DNA of 64,000 nt from Bryum argenteum (Eukaryota; Streptophyta; Bryopsida; Bryales; Bryaceae). Shown one piece after another: positions 36,041-46,800 of the stretch. A model generated the notes under the pieces. It made no database searches. It had not been told where the DNA came from and saw only the letters and a list, made by a program, of their open reading frames with translations. The translations under genes were made by a program, and so were the position numbers. The stretch covers positions 6,273,305-6,337,304 of the forward strand of contig CM073331.1 in assembly GCA_037043015.1 (NCBI GenBank). The letters are read 5' to 3'. Position 1 is the first letter of the stretch. Every line of letters begins with the position of its first letter.

Positions 36041-39000
36041 CACTATAAGAAAACCCTGTTTTTTTTTATGTCTAAGTTAAACATCCAAAACGTCTGAGGA
36101 TGTCCGCGATGATACTTCGATGTTTAAGAGGACATCCCGATTTGTTGGATGTCTAATATGATGTCTTAGACATTTTCAGGACGTCGCAACGGGGATGTCT
36201 AGGGATGTTTGTTTAAATGTTTAAGTTTTTTAGATGTCTGGCTAAACATCGCCGAAGACATCAAAGTGCCACGGTGGCAAGGGATTTTGGACCAGCAGGG
36301 TAAAAACGTAAAAACGTTACCGGTGGATGGGGTAAAAGGCATTTCTAATGTTAAAAAAGTAGGTGAATGGGCAGCGGTTTTCAAAAGTGAAAAAAAAACA
36401 TCACACTTTTGATTTAATTTTAATTTTTTTTAAATATTAAATCATTATGTGACGTGGCAATATTGAAAATACTAATTTCAAGGTATTCTCACTATTTTTG
36501 CATTGGTCCATTTTTTATAATATTAAAATATAAAATTATATTCCAATAAAATATATTTCATAAATTTTTATTATATTCAAATAAATTAAAATATTATAAA
36601 TCTGTAATTTTTGTGATTTAAACATATTTAAATATTTAAAAAATATATTATATAAAATATAATATCTATAAAATACAATATCTTTAAAATAACAATGGTG
36701 CCGAAAAATAGAATTCCAAAGTAAAAGTAATTTAGTGGGTAGTTAATCCTCAAGAAACACGTGGACATAGATTAAAAAAGTTATTTACAACGCTTTATCT
36801 ACATGGCAACGAAAACTCCACGTCGGACCACTTGACAAGTCATACAACATCTAATCAGTTGTCTAATACAATGTCCAATTTACCATAACTATGGTCCAGC
36901 ATGAATGTCCGCGTAGACATCTACCGGGATGTACATGAAAATTTTATGCACGACATCCTTTTAAACGTCATTTACCAAAAAGCGGCAGTACTTAAGGGTC
37001 TCTTAAGAATAATATCAACTTCTTCTCTTATTGTTTCTCCTCCATTGGCGCGGGTCTCTGATAAGGCTCTGTCTTTTATAACCCTCAATCCTCGAATACT
37101 TAAAGAAAATATAGAAATAAAATAAAATCAATAAACAATATTATTTGGCTTACTTCAAGAAAGAAATAAATATTATTGATTACTTATAGATTAAAGTATT
37201 ATAGTTTATTGGCAAGATTATACATTATTCTATTATCAACATTCAATATTATACAAATTAAAGCAAATTTACAAGAGATATGAATTTATGAAAGCAACTA
37301 TTTAATACAGTTTAGGAGACAATTCTAGAATAGAATTAGTATTAGGAAAGTTAATTGAAAAGTTAGTTAGGGTAAAAATAAAAGGTTGTTAAGAGTTTGA
37401 AAGAGAGCCTATCACCATGTGAGACTATAAATAGTCTCACCCGCGCTTTGTTGTGGAAAGAACTTTGAAGCATCTGGTGTTTGATTTGTTGTGGAGGAAA
37501 ACAAAAAACCTTTTATAGTTAATGTGTAGTGGTTTTAACCCTGAAGATGTCATCAGATGTATATGATAATGTCTGCAGGGATGTCTAAGATGACGTCTAT
37601 GAAGATGTTTAACATGATGTCTGTAAAAATGTCGAAGATGACATCTACGACAACATCCAGAACCATCTACATAGATGATTTTCATCGACTTCAGTGGATG
37701 AACAGAGGCGGCCAGGGTTTGCTACCGCAACCATACTTAGGTCATGAGACCTTTAAGTAGAATAAGAGGCCGCACAAAGCTCATTTTTGCCTTCATTATT
37801 TCAAGGAGTTAGTGTTAGAGTGTAGAGGCTAAGGTTTGCTTCTTCATGTGGCTAGGGTTTGCTGCCGCCGCCATAGTTAGGTCATGAGAGCTTTAAGTGG
37901 AAGTACAAAGCTCATTTTTGCCTTAGTTTTTCTAAAGCGTTAGTGTTTAAAGTGTAGATGATTTCAAAAAAAATTCCATTCGGTTTTAGAATGATTGTTA
38001 ACTACAATAAGAGAATAGTAGTTGTAGAAATCCAGTAGCTCTCAAGAGTAGGTTTGCTTCTTCATGTGGCTAGGGTTTGCTTCTTAACAGTTACTAGATT
38101 TCAAAAGCATTATGTACAAGAAACCCTAGGACTTGCAGTATTTGATTTGTTGTGGAAGAAACCCTAATACTTGTAGTATTTAATTTGTTGTAGAAGATGT
38201 CTATGATGATGTCTGCAAGGATGTCAGCAAGGATATCTATGATGATGTCTAACTTGATGTCTGCAAGGATGTCTAGGTATCGACAACAAGCGATGGTAGT
38301 GGAGGGGCTTCCGGAATTCAGATTGTTGGTGCGTAGTATATCGTAGTTGTTGACATTAGTAAATACTCTAGTTTTGTGTTATCGGAGGTTCTAATGACCT
38401 AAGCAATATATGCTTGACTCACACTTTTTGATATGACAGCGTTTACTGTTGATGTTATGTAAGACGTTTGTGGATTACGGTTCTCATAACTATATAAACA
38501 TTTAAAAATGTCATCCTAGATGTCCTTTCATATGCCTAGAAAACATCAATAGTAACATTGTTGCAAACATCATGTCTAACACAAAACGTTTACATCGATG
38601 TCCTACGGGATATCGCTACAAACATCCGAGCAAACATCACAAATTTAAGAAGGACATGATCAACCTAAACATCACTCTACACACTAAAGACATCAATCTT
38701 GACATCGTCCTAGGCACTCGAGACATCCATCTTGACATTGTCCTAGCCACTGAGGACATCAAGCAGGAGACATTGATGTCTAACAACGTCATTTGACCCT
38801 AAAACCCCCAATAAGTTGCTGACATGGCATGCCACGTCATTTTCCCAGGTTCCACGTTGGATTTCTCGCGTGCCACGTCAGATTTTCCCGGGTCCACGCA
38901 GGATTTTGGCGCCGCCACATCACATTCCACGTGAGCACCAAAAAGTCTACATCAGAATGTAATTCATTGCCATGTGGCACTGCCCGTGCACATGGCGCTG

Positions 39001-39221
39001 ATGTGTCACCTACGTGGCACACGTTTTACTCTCCCAAAGTTACCATCTAACCCTGCTGTCTTTAAATAATTTTAGATGTCTAACTTGATGTCTTTGATGT
39101 TTAACTTGATGTCTTAGATGTTAAAATGTCCGACATCCACTTGCTTGATGTCAACGTGTTAAATTTAGACATCACAAACATCAGATTTAGACATCAAGAA
39201 AAACAGGGTTTTCTTATAGTG
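36041..39221. mobile_element. Non-autonomous CACTA element 2, 3,181 bp, inverted relative to element 1
   Basis: It begins CACTATAAGAAAACCCTG and ends with the exact inverse CAGGGTTTTCTTATAGTG, flanked by the 3-bp duplication TAT (36,038-36,040 and 39,222-39,224). It has the same GATGTC/GACATC-rich arms, the same AT-rich core (36,420-36,700) and the same GCATGCCACGTCA box (38,828; element 1 at 30,920) as element 1, all in reverse order. It has no transposase. Removing it and one TAT joins the Copia protease and integrase parts in one frame. Confidence 0.93.
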
Positions 39222-39846
39222 TATGCCGAAGATTCACAAGGTCTTCATGGGCTGATCCTTAAACCACACAAGCAAATGAACTCCCATTCACCTTGGTGAA
39301 TTGAAGTAGATACAAGTTACCCTCACGAGGAGCTTATGCAATGAAGAGTCCACTTGGTGACCTCACGACACACCCTACATTGTTGAATTGCACCTTCAAA
39401 CCTCCCACAACCAATTTGCTTACCGAAAGCAAGTTGACATGCAACTTAGACACATGGAGCAACTCATGAATGGTGATCCTCTTACGACGGCCCTTGTCAT
39501 GCACCTCCCCTGTGCGAAGTGCCATTACCATGCCATTGTCTCCTATGCAAATCTTCTTGTCCACAATGGGTTGATAGGTGTGAAAGGCATCTCGATGGTT
39601 GGTCATGTGTTGTATGGCCCCGGAATCCACAATCCAAGTGAACATGTCAGCCTTCTCTCCTCTTCCATGTGTAGCAAAGGCGAAATCCTCCTCATCCTTC
39701 ACTTTGGAGGCTTGATGTGCACTCTCCTTGCCTTGGGCTTGGTTGGACCTACAAAACTTAGCAATGTCGCCTGGTTTGCTACATTCGAAGCATGTTCTTG
39801 TATCCTTTGAAGTCTTGGTGTTGCCTCTCTTGCCAAATCTTGACAC
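39222..39846 (-). pseudogene. Copia zinc knuckle and protease, degraded
   Basis: The nucleocapsid knuckle CFECSKPGDIAKFC has D where the CCHC histidine should be. It is followed by the aspartic protease motif WIVDSGAIQHMT (about 39,595-39,637) and LLHVSKLHVNLLSV. At least two stops follow (39,334-39,336 and about 39,260-39,280) before the CACTA-2 boundary. The knuckle frame differs from the upstream gag frame, with a shift near 39,850. Confidence 0.85.
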
Positions 39847-40436
39847 AAGGGCTGATACCTCTCCTTCGACTCGTTCTCTTTTTGCTTGGTGACCTCATGC
39901 ATCAAGCAGGCTGTCACAAATTCCAAGGTCAACTCCTTCATTGGTCTTGTCTCCAAAGCCGTGATGAGAAATTCGTAGGATGGTGGCAAGCTCTCCAACA
40001 AAGTCATGACCACATCTCCTTTAGTGACGGGTGCCTCGAAGGAAGCCAACTCATCAGCCAATGTCTATGCATTGATCTTGTTGACATGATCCAACTCAGC
40101 TTCACCTTGCATCTTGGTAGTGAAGAACCGCCGCCGAAAAAATAGAATGTTGGAAAGACTCTTGGTCTCATGGATATTGCAAAGGGTTGTCCATACTTGG
40201 GCTGGTGTCTTACAAGGGCGGATGACAATGAGAGCAAAGGCCTTCTTCTCCTTCCTCTCGAACGCCTTGTTGGTCTTGAGATCAGCATCTACACTTGGAA
40301 GCTCCTCACTCCCATCCGCCACATCCCACAAGTCCTTCTCCGCAAGAATTATCTCCATCTTGAACTTCCACATGCCAAATTTGACACCATTGAACTTGTC
40401 GATGATGCACACGCCATCTCCTCCACTTGCAGCCAT
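39699..40436 (-). pseudogene. Copia gag
   Basis: It starts at the ATG of MAASGGDGVCIIDKFNG (40,434-40,436). FGMWKFKMEIILAEKDLW, the TPAQVWTTL segment and ADELASFEAP...MTLLESLPPSYE...LTLEFVTACLMHE are typical of the UBN2/gag domain. One in-frame TAG (about 40,065) interrupts it after KINA. Confidence 0.85.
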
Positions 40437-41371
40437 GTTGAAGTAGCTCCCACTTGTTGGTAGCACCCAAGGAAGCTAGAGGAGTTGACAAACTCAACTC
40501 AACCTCCCTACAATCCCTAAAGAAAAAGGCAATGGGGCTGAAATTGCACCAACCAGCCCTTGCAATGTCATCACAAGGAGCTCTCAACCCTATGGACCAC
40601 AAAAAACACCTCTCACAAGTATATCACCCAACTCATCACCAAATCAAACCCTAATATTGCTCACAAGTCACAACACCCACATGAGCTTCCTAGGCAAGAA
40701 CTTCTTCAATTCAACCAATAACTCACAATGCCTTCTCTCAAATAGTGCAATCTACACCTCAAGGAGCTAAGAGACTCCCAATCAGCCCTTGCAAAGGATC
40801 CAAATCAGCAAATGACTCTAATTGGCTCACAATCACTCTACAAAGCTCACAAGAGCTGAATTCAGTCCTAATGGATACTCAAACTCGTCCTAATCACTCA
40901 AAGAAGTGTAACCAGCTCTCTTGCAATCACAAATGCAAGAAGCTCGTGCCACTTACTGAAAAGGGTACAAATCACCCCTCTCCAACTCACCAGTGGACAA
41001 ATGTGCCACATTCACTCACAAGAGCAAAAATCCACAATGCACCCAAGTGCACAATCAGTCCTAATGGGTTGCTAATGTGCAATTCCAAGCACAAACCCAA
41101 CGAAAGAGCTCAATGAAAAAGCATGCAACCAACCCTATGAAGGTCTGATTTCTTCCAAACAGAACATCACACTAAAATATACGTAATAACTCCAACTTTA
41201 GCCAACAAACTTGAAAGCAAATGCACTTCAAGACTTCTCATTTGGAAATGGATTTACACCATATGGTTTGAAGGTACAAACATGTACACAAGGCTGGTTT
41301 GTCCCATAAGCTCCACCATCCTCTCCACTCCAAATGGTATGAATTTCTCCTTCAAGCACACCACCAAGTGA
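40437..41371 (-). other. Copia untranslated leader
   Basis: About 930 bp between the primer site and gag with no coding sequence. It contains loosely repeated phrases of the type TGAGCTCTTG and ACTCACAAG. Confidence 0.6.
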
Positions 41372-41385
41372 GTGGGCCCATAACC
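41372..41385 (-). promoter_or_regulatory. Copia primer-binding site, complementary to tRNA-iMet anticodon arm
   Basis: The minus strand reads GGTTATGGGCCCAC, three bases inside the 5' LTR. The plus strand GTGGGCCCATAACC equals the anticodon stem-loop of plant initiator tRNA-Met as I know it, not its 3' acceptor end. This is the half-tRNA priming seen in Drosophila copia and yeast Ty5. Confidence 0.75.
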
Positions 41386-41388
41386 TAT

Positions 41389-41613
41389 TGAGATTGAAGA
41401 GAAAGACTTTACTTAGATGGTATTGGGATAACATCAACCATACACTGGCAATACATAAGTAGGAGGAAGCCTGGCAATACATAAGTAGGAGGAAGCCTGA
41501 CCATACATAAGTAGGAGGAAGCCTCTACGCTGCCTTTGACTACAAGCAACATCCAAAGGAGTCTAAGAACTAACTATGTGTGTAGTTCTACTCCATTAGG
41601 TACATGTGTCTCA
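41389..41613 (-). repeat. Copia 5' LTR with triplicated 26-bp unit
   Basis: 225 bp. The 26-bp unit ending AAGTAGGAGGAAGCCT is present three times in tandem (41,447-41,524), while the other LTR has it once. This LTR also lacks two short stretches found in the 3' LTR, so the two LTRs have diverged by indels. Confidence 0.85.
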
Positions 41614-42602
41614 AGGAAAATCACCAATTAAAAGTTAATTCCCATTCAATTCACAAACTCTGTAGTACAAAAATAATTATCACCCAGAGTTCTTGGCTCA
41701 ATAATATCCTTGCGATGGTGAAAATTGCCCAAAAAATTACAAACAAATGTAGCTCAAAACTAAAAATCTTACATTAATATGAATGCCATACCTTTGGCAC
41801 AATTGTGGCGGATCTAGATAGGTCCCACATGAAGTAAGATGTGAATTGCAACCAAACCTAGAATTAAAATATTAAAATGCCCCAACCTAGGTTTAAAACG
41901 CAATATGCTATTTGCATATGAACTTCATAATCCTAAATTAATACTATTAATAAAAGAACCAAATTGTATCAATTTTGCTTTAAGATGAATGGTGGTGCTA
42001 ACAAAACTATCACAATGAGATAATCTCTAGTATATTGTACAAAGTGAATCTAATCTCAATTAAGGTTACAAATTAGTATGAAGTAATGAAAGCTTTCTTT
42101 TGTCATGAATGTATTTGAGTTTTAAATCGCAATAATTGCATGTTCTCGTATGAACGATTCTTACCAAAATGTTGATAAAATTTCATGAGTGTTTTAAAAA
42201 TTCTTGTATAAAAGTTTTGTTTGCTGCAATGACATTTATTAAGTGTACGTTGTCATGACGAAGATAGGATATCTACATTGATAGTGGTTTGGTATACCAA
42301 TCTGAAAAAATTAAGGATTTTGGTCAAAACGGATTGCAAATGTACATTGCACTTCTTGCGTGCAAAATTAACGAATTCGGTGTTTAGCAGAGGTGAAATC
42401 TACCTCGCCACAGTAATGGTTGGTGACAAAAGTGTTGGTTGCATAACTACATACGTGGTGTGCTCATATCATGCTAATTGATCTACCTTTGTGTGTTCTA
42501 CTCAACAGCTCCTTGAGTGGTTTGATGGACAAATCAATTTGTTGAGGATGGTTAATATGATGATTTTGTGCTGGCGTTTGAGTTCGGGGATCATGTAATG
42601 CA
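41614..42602. other. AT-rich intergenic, nothing recognised
   Basis: No gene family, RNA gene or clear repeat end is visible between the Copia element and the SINE target duplication. Confidence 0.35.
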
Positions 42603-42616
42603 TGATTGAACTTGGC

Positions 42617-43150
42617 ACCACAAGCCTTGGCTTGGTGGTTGAGCTTTGGCCCCCAATGAGGAGGTCGTGGGTTCTATTCCCCATGCCGGCGTGGTGCTCA
42701 CCACTATAGTCCACCCAACTATTGTGGGAGGTCATTGGACCTTGTTGTATGGGTACCTCAAAGTCCTTTGGGGGGATACTATGTCAAGTATCTTCAAGGC
42801 ACTAGTAACTAGGCTAGAACTAGCGTTGTTATAGTGTCCACCTCGAAAGGGGAAGTAGTATTGTTCAAATTTCCCCTTGTCCGGTGGCCATCGGGTTATA
42901 CAAACATAATGACTCACTAGTTTCGGGTCCTTTTTCATGTAGTGTCCACCACGAAAGGGGTTAGTAGTCCTATACCACCGATTGTTAGGTCTGTGGGCAT
43001 ATCATCAAGGGTAGGTCGAACGGACACTTTATTCACGCCAACCCTTACGGGTCTGGTGTTCTTCTTCTTCTGGCCATCGGGATATTAATATTACGAACAG
43101 ACACTTCATTCACGCCGGCCCCTTACAAAGGACCGGAGTCTCTATCTATC
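42617..43150 (+). mobile_element. tRNA-derived SINE, copy 2 (534 bp)
   Basis: It is flanked by a perfect 14-bp duplication TGATTGAACTTGGC (42,603-42,616 and 43,151-43,164). It has the same head as copy 1 with A and B boxes (CTTGGCTTGGTGG; GGGTTCTATTCCCC) and the same TCTATCTATC tail. It carries about 220 bp more in the middle than copy 1 (42,890-43,110), including two GTGTCCAC..CGAAAGGGG-type repeats, so copy 1 is an internally deleted or alternative subfamily form. Confidence 0.85.
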
Positions 43151-43164
43151 TGATTGAACTTGGC

Positions 43165-43859
43165 CTTCCTTAAACCCTGAAAAGCCAGGTATTTTGGCAA
43201 CAGTTTCTGTTTCCGGCCTTTGTAGCTCCCGCCCTCACCATATGACTTTCGACTGACACACATCATAATCTCTTCGCCGTTCCTGGCTCCTTCGCTGGCT
43301 GCCCCTTTCTCTTCCCTGTTTGCTTTTTACGAGGTGAATCGAAGCGACGAGCCATCTTGTCGGCCCACGCTGACCCACCCTACACGCGTTCACGCCCCAG
43401 GCACCGGCATCGGCACAGGCAGGACCGCAGGAGGGAGTTCCAGCTCCGCCAGCCCAGCACAGCTCTCGCGTTCCGTTCGTCTGCCCCCGACGGATCCGCT
43501 TTGCTTGGAGGCAGGGTTCGAGACGGGATCACAGCGATCGGCCCCAGCACTGGCATGTCTCGGTAACGTAGTCCAGGCGTAGCAGCAATGCCTACGGAGG
43601 CGATTCGGGGAATTCAAGCATTCAGATCCTTTGTCCAATTCCATCCGGCGCACTTCGGTGCTCGCTGCTGCCGCTGCAGCTGCTAATGTAGCATTGCCCC
43701 CGCAAGGTTCATGCTCTGGTCTCTTCGAACGATTAGGGCAGCACAACAGCCTAGCCGGCTGTGATCGTCGTTTCAAGTAGAATCCGGGCCGTTCGAGTTC
43801 CGTCAATTGGCAGCAGCCCCAGCCCTCGCAGCACCAGCGTCAGCAGCGGCGGGGCGGCG
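43165..43859 (+). promoter_or_regulatory. Promoter and 5' UTR region of the SEC1-like gene
   Basis: GC-rich sequence with short open frames but no recognisable domain, ending in a run of GCAGC/GCGGC triplets before the start codon. The SINE ends about 700 bp upstream of the ATG. Confidence 0.45.
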
Positions 43860-46800
43860 ATGGATTCCTCGGATGGTTCTTCACATGGTGGGGCGGACCA
43901 CCGCCTCTTTCGGCAAATCACCCGAGACAGTGAGACAATCTTTCCTCTTTCTAAGCTTGCAAATTACGAGATTGAGATCATTCCGGTTTCACAGCAGCAG
44001 CGGGTTGGTCGTTTTTTCTGGGGCAATGTCGGCTCGTGTACCCAATTCACATCTACCTACCTGCCTGCTTGCATCAGACGATCACCCCTTATTCCGACGT
44101 CTTTCTAGTCCAAAAACTCCGGCCGGGGATTGCCTGTAATTGCCAAGTAGTTGTATCGTGTGCTGCTCATATGCTCGTGTTGGGGTTTCCGCTTGCTTGC
44201 CACTATTCCTGTTTTAGCGATTGAGTTAGCGAACCTCCGAGGACACTCGAAGGAGCCAGGTGTGCTTGTGGTTGTGCCTGGGGTGTCTAGGTTCCTCTGA
44301 TTAGGTCAAATCTGGCCTGTGCACCCATGATCATCACCAATTCCCTGCCTAGGTTGCTCCTTCCCTTGGTAGCTCGTAGCAACCACTCGGTCGGAATTCT
44401 GCTTTTCTGTTATTAGGTGTAGGAAGCTTGCAGTGCAATTTGAGGGTGCAAGTCGAAATCATGTCGACTTGTACTCTTGTCCAGATCAGTGCCTTCTTAG
44501 TGCACCAGGGTTTGGTGTTGATTCTTGGTCGTGGGTCGCCACAACTTGTTGTGGAAACGTATACATCCTGCGGCCGTAACGAACGAGCATGCTCGTGGAT
44601 GATGCTTGTAGGAGGCCATCTCCTTCTCGTTTTGAATTGTGTGTATTTTGCCTCCATGGATCGTAGAGGATGATGTATTCATGTCTTCCCAAGGTAAAAA
44701 GGAAGGCAGGAAGACTCTTTAGTTTATTCATCCTCCAACTATGGGGGATAGAAGTGCAGGAGGTAGACGATCAAGGGGCAGACGACATGGGCACCTGTAG
44801 CTGGTCGCGCCGCGTTTAGTTACGTCTGCTTCTTTTTAGTTGAGTATAGCGGACGCACGCCCGCCCGCCCGCCCACATGATCGTCAAGTCTAACATTGCG
44901 GTATGTGCAGGGCTCCTGCAAGAGATGCTGAAAGCAGCCAGGACTGGCAAGGCATCGGCTGAATGGAAGGTAATATACGTTCTAGAACTGTTCATGGCAT
45001 GCAAGTACGGTCGCCGTCATTCGTCCGGATTTAATTACGAGTCGAAGAAGTTGGACAAGTATGCGGGCTTTTTTGAAAATCTTTTTGAACCTTGGAAGGA
45101 GTAAGCAACGTGCTGTTCGAAGTCTCGGAGCTTTGGCATTTGCACCTTGCACGTGGGTGATAGCAATTAGCGTAGGTCTATTGCACTCAGTCTTAATCAC
45201 AGCAAGGCATGTGTTACAGTAGGCTGTTGGGGTGACTCGGGGAACGAGAAAGAAGTCGTTGATAGCAAGTTTTTGAGCAATATCTGTGCAGGTGCTTATT
45301 ATGGATGAGGTGACAGTTAAAGTGATATCATGCTCATGCAAGATGGCCGACATCACAGATGAGGGAATCTCGTGTACGTACTTCCTTCTCCACTGCTGCC
45401 TACTTTATGATTTTTTCTCGTTCATGAACTTTCAAAGTCTGGCTCGTAGATTTCTTGTTCAAGCTTGGGGTGGGGATGTTTGAAGTAGGCAAAGAGGATC
45501 GAATTGGAAATAGTCATTGTGGGCCTGTTTTGCAGTGGTGGAGGATTTGAACAAACGCAGACAACCCCTACCTGCCCTGGAAGCAGTTTACTTTATACAG
45601 CCATCTCATGACAGGTGATACGGCAAGCATGTGATGAATAGCTACTAACTTCTGCTCGCCTGGTCAGGCTCTAGTTTGTTTCACAGTGAGTACACAACCT
45701 CACAAGGTTGTGTATGCAAAGGAGGTTTTGCATCTGTGAGTTCATAAAATTCTAATCAGAACAAGTCGGAAATATGCACGGACGGAGTTGCATTTGGAGC
45801 AGCTGAGGCTGTCCCTTGAACCCCCTCCCCCTGACCTTGAATATGTTTCACTACTGCTGTGTGCAGCGTACGGAAATTCATGCAAGACATGTCAGGAAAA
45901 TCGCCTCTGTATAAAAAGTGAGTTGTTAGCCACCAACCTGGTGGCGTAGGCAGATGCCCTCTGTGCTTCTATGGGTATGGAGTTTGTTGACAGAGTCTGC
46001 TTGGGTAGGCAAGTCACGGGCCCCTTGGCACGTGACAGTTCTGCACTGTCTTTGGAGGTCGTAGAACAGATCTCATGACCAATAAATTCTGGGTGCGTTT
46101 GGGTGTTGCTACAACCAACGTAGGCATGGATTGAGTGATTTCAATGGACTACTGTGTAGCTTTGGAGCTTTGCAAAGCACTTGCATTCGTGTCTACATGT
46201 GTCCATGTGTCCCTCATGCGGACTGAGGACCTAAGACTAATGTTTTCTGGGGTTCGTCAGAGCATACGTGTTTTTTAGTTCACCCATAAATCGCAACCTT
46301 CTTCAACAAATCAAGGGCGACCAATCTGTTTTGTCCCGAGTCGGAGCACTTAGAGAGGTGAGCAGGTTGGCACCTGCAGACTGCAGACTTCCTTTCGGTT
46401 AGACGAGTTGAATCGCGTCTCGACATGAGATTCTCTTTCCGCATGCGGCACATCGATTTTGTGCCTAGGTATCAGGGGCATGTCATTCTGCCTTGCCGCT
46501 GAATATAATGAGTGTGTCTGTTGATGCAGATGAACCTGGAGTACTTGGCCATTGACACACAGGTATTTTCTTACGGCACTGGTAAAGTGGTTCTATTGGG
46601 TTTGTGATTGTACCACGAGACGTGAGACCGTTGCATGTGGCATGCTGCGCTGACGGTGGGGGAGGTTGTTCATTGGAGGATGTTGATGCTTGGGAGGATG
46701 TTGATGCGTGCTGCAGGGCTTTACAACCGACAATGATGCTGCCTTGGAGAAGCTGTTCGGAGAACACAGCGAGGGCACAAGGGAGTACGACGCTTGCATC

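Larger units (their letters stand above)
29407..41613 (-). mobile_element. Ty1/Copia LTR retrotransposon split by two CACTA insertions
   Basis: Minus-strand element: 5' LTR 41,389-41,613, primer site, gag, protease, integrase, reverse transcriptase, RNase H, polypurine tract, 3' LTR 29,407-29,650. This order (integrase before RT) defines Copia. Without the two inserted DNA elements it would be about 5.4 kb, the usual size. LTRs begin TGAGA and end TCTCA. Stops, frameshifts and a YVND in place of YVDD make it inactive. The 5-bp sequences outside the LTRs (ATTAT and AGGAA) do not match, so the usual target duplication is absent or mutated. Confidence 0.9.

Noticed and set aside
30491..39221. 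CRISPR-like or satellite array from the regular GACATC/GATGTC motifs
   Set aside because: The motif is only six bases, irregularly spaced and in both orientations, and it is contained exactly between CACTA termini with target duplications.
39388..40145. Plus-strand proteins within the Copia region
   Set aside because: They are opposite-strand shadows of gag and protease.
43510..43530. tRNA gene suggested by GGTTCGAGAC in the SEC1 upstream region
   Set aside because: The B box lacks the closing CC, no A box lies at tRNA spacing, and no cloverleaf can be drawn.
43334..43806. Independent gene in the GC-rich block before SEC1
   Set aside because: Overlapping frames on both strands without domains; it lies where the 5' UTR and promoter of SEC1 are expected.
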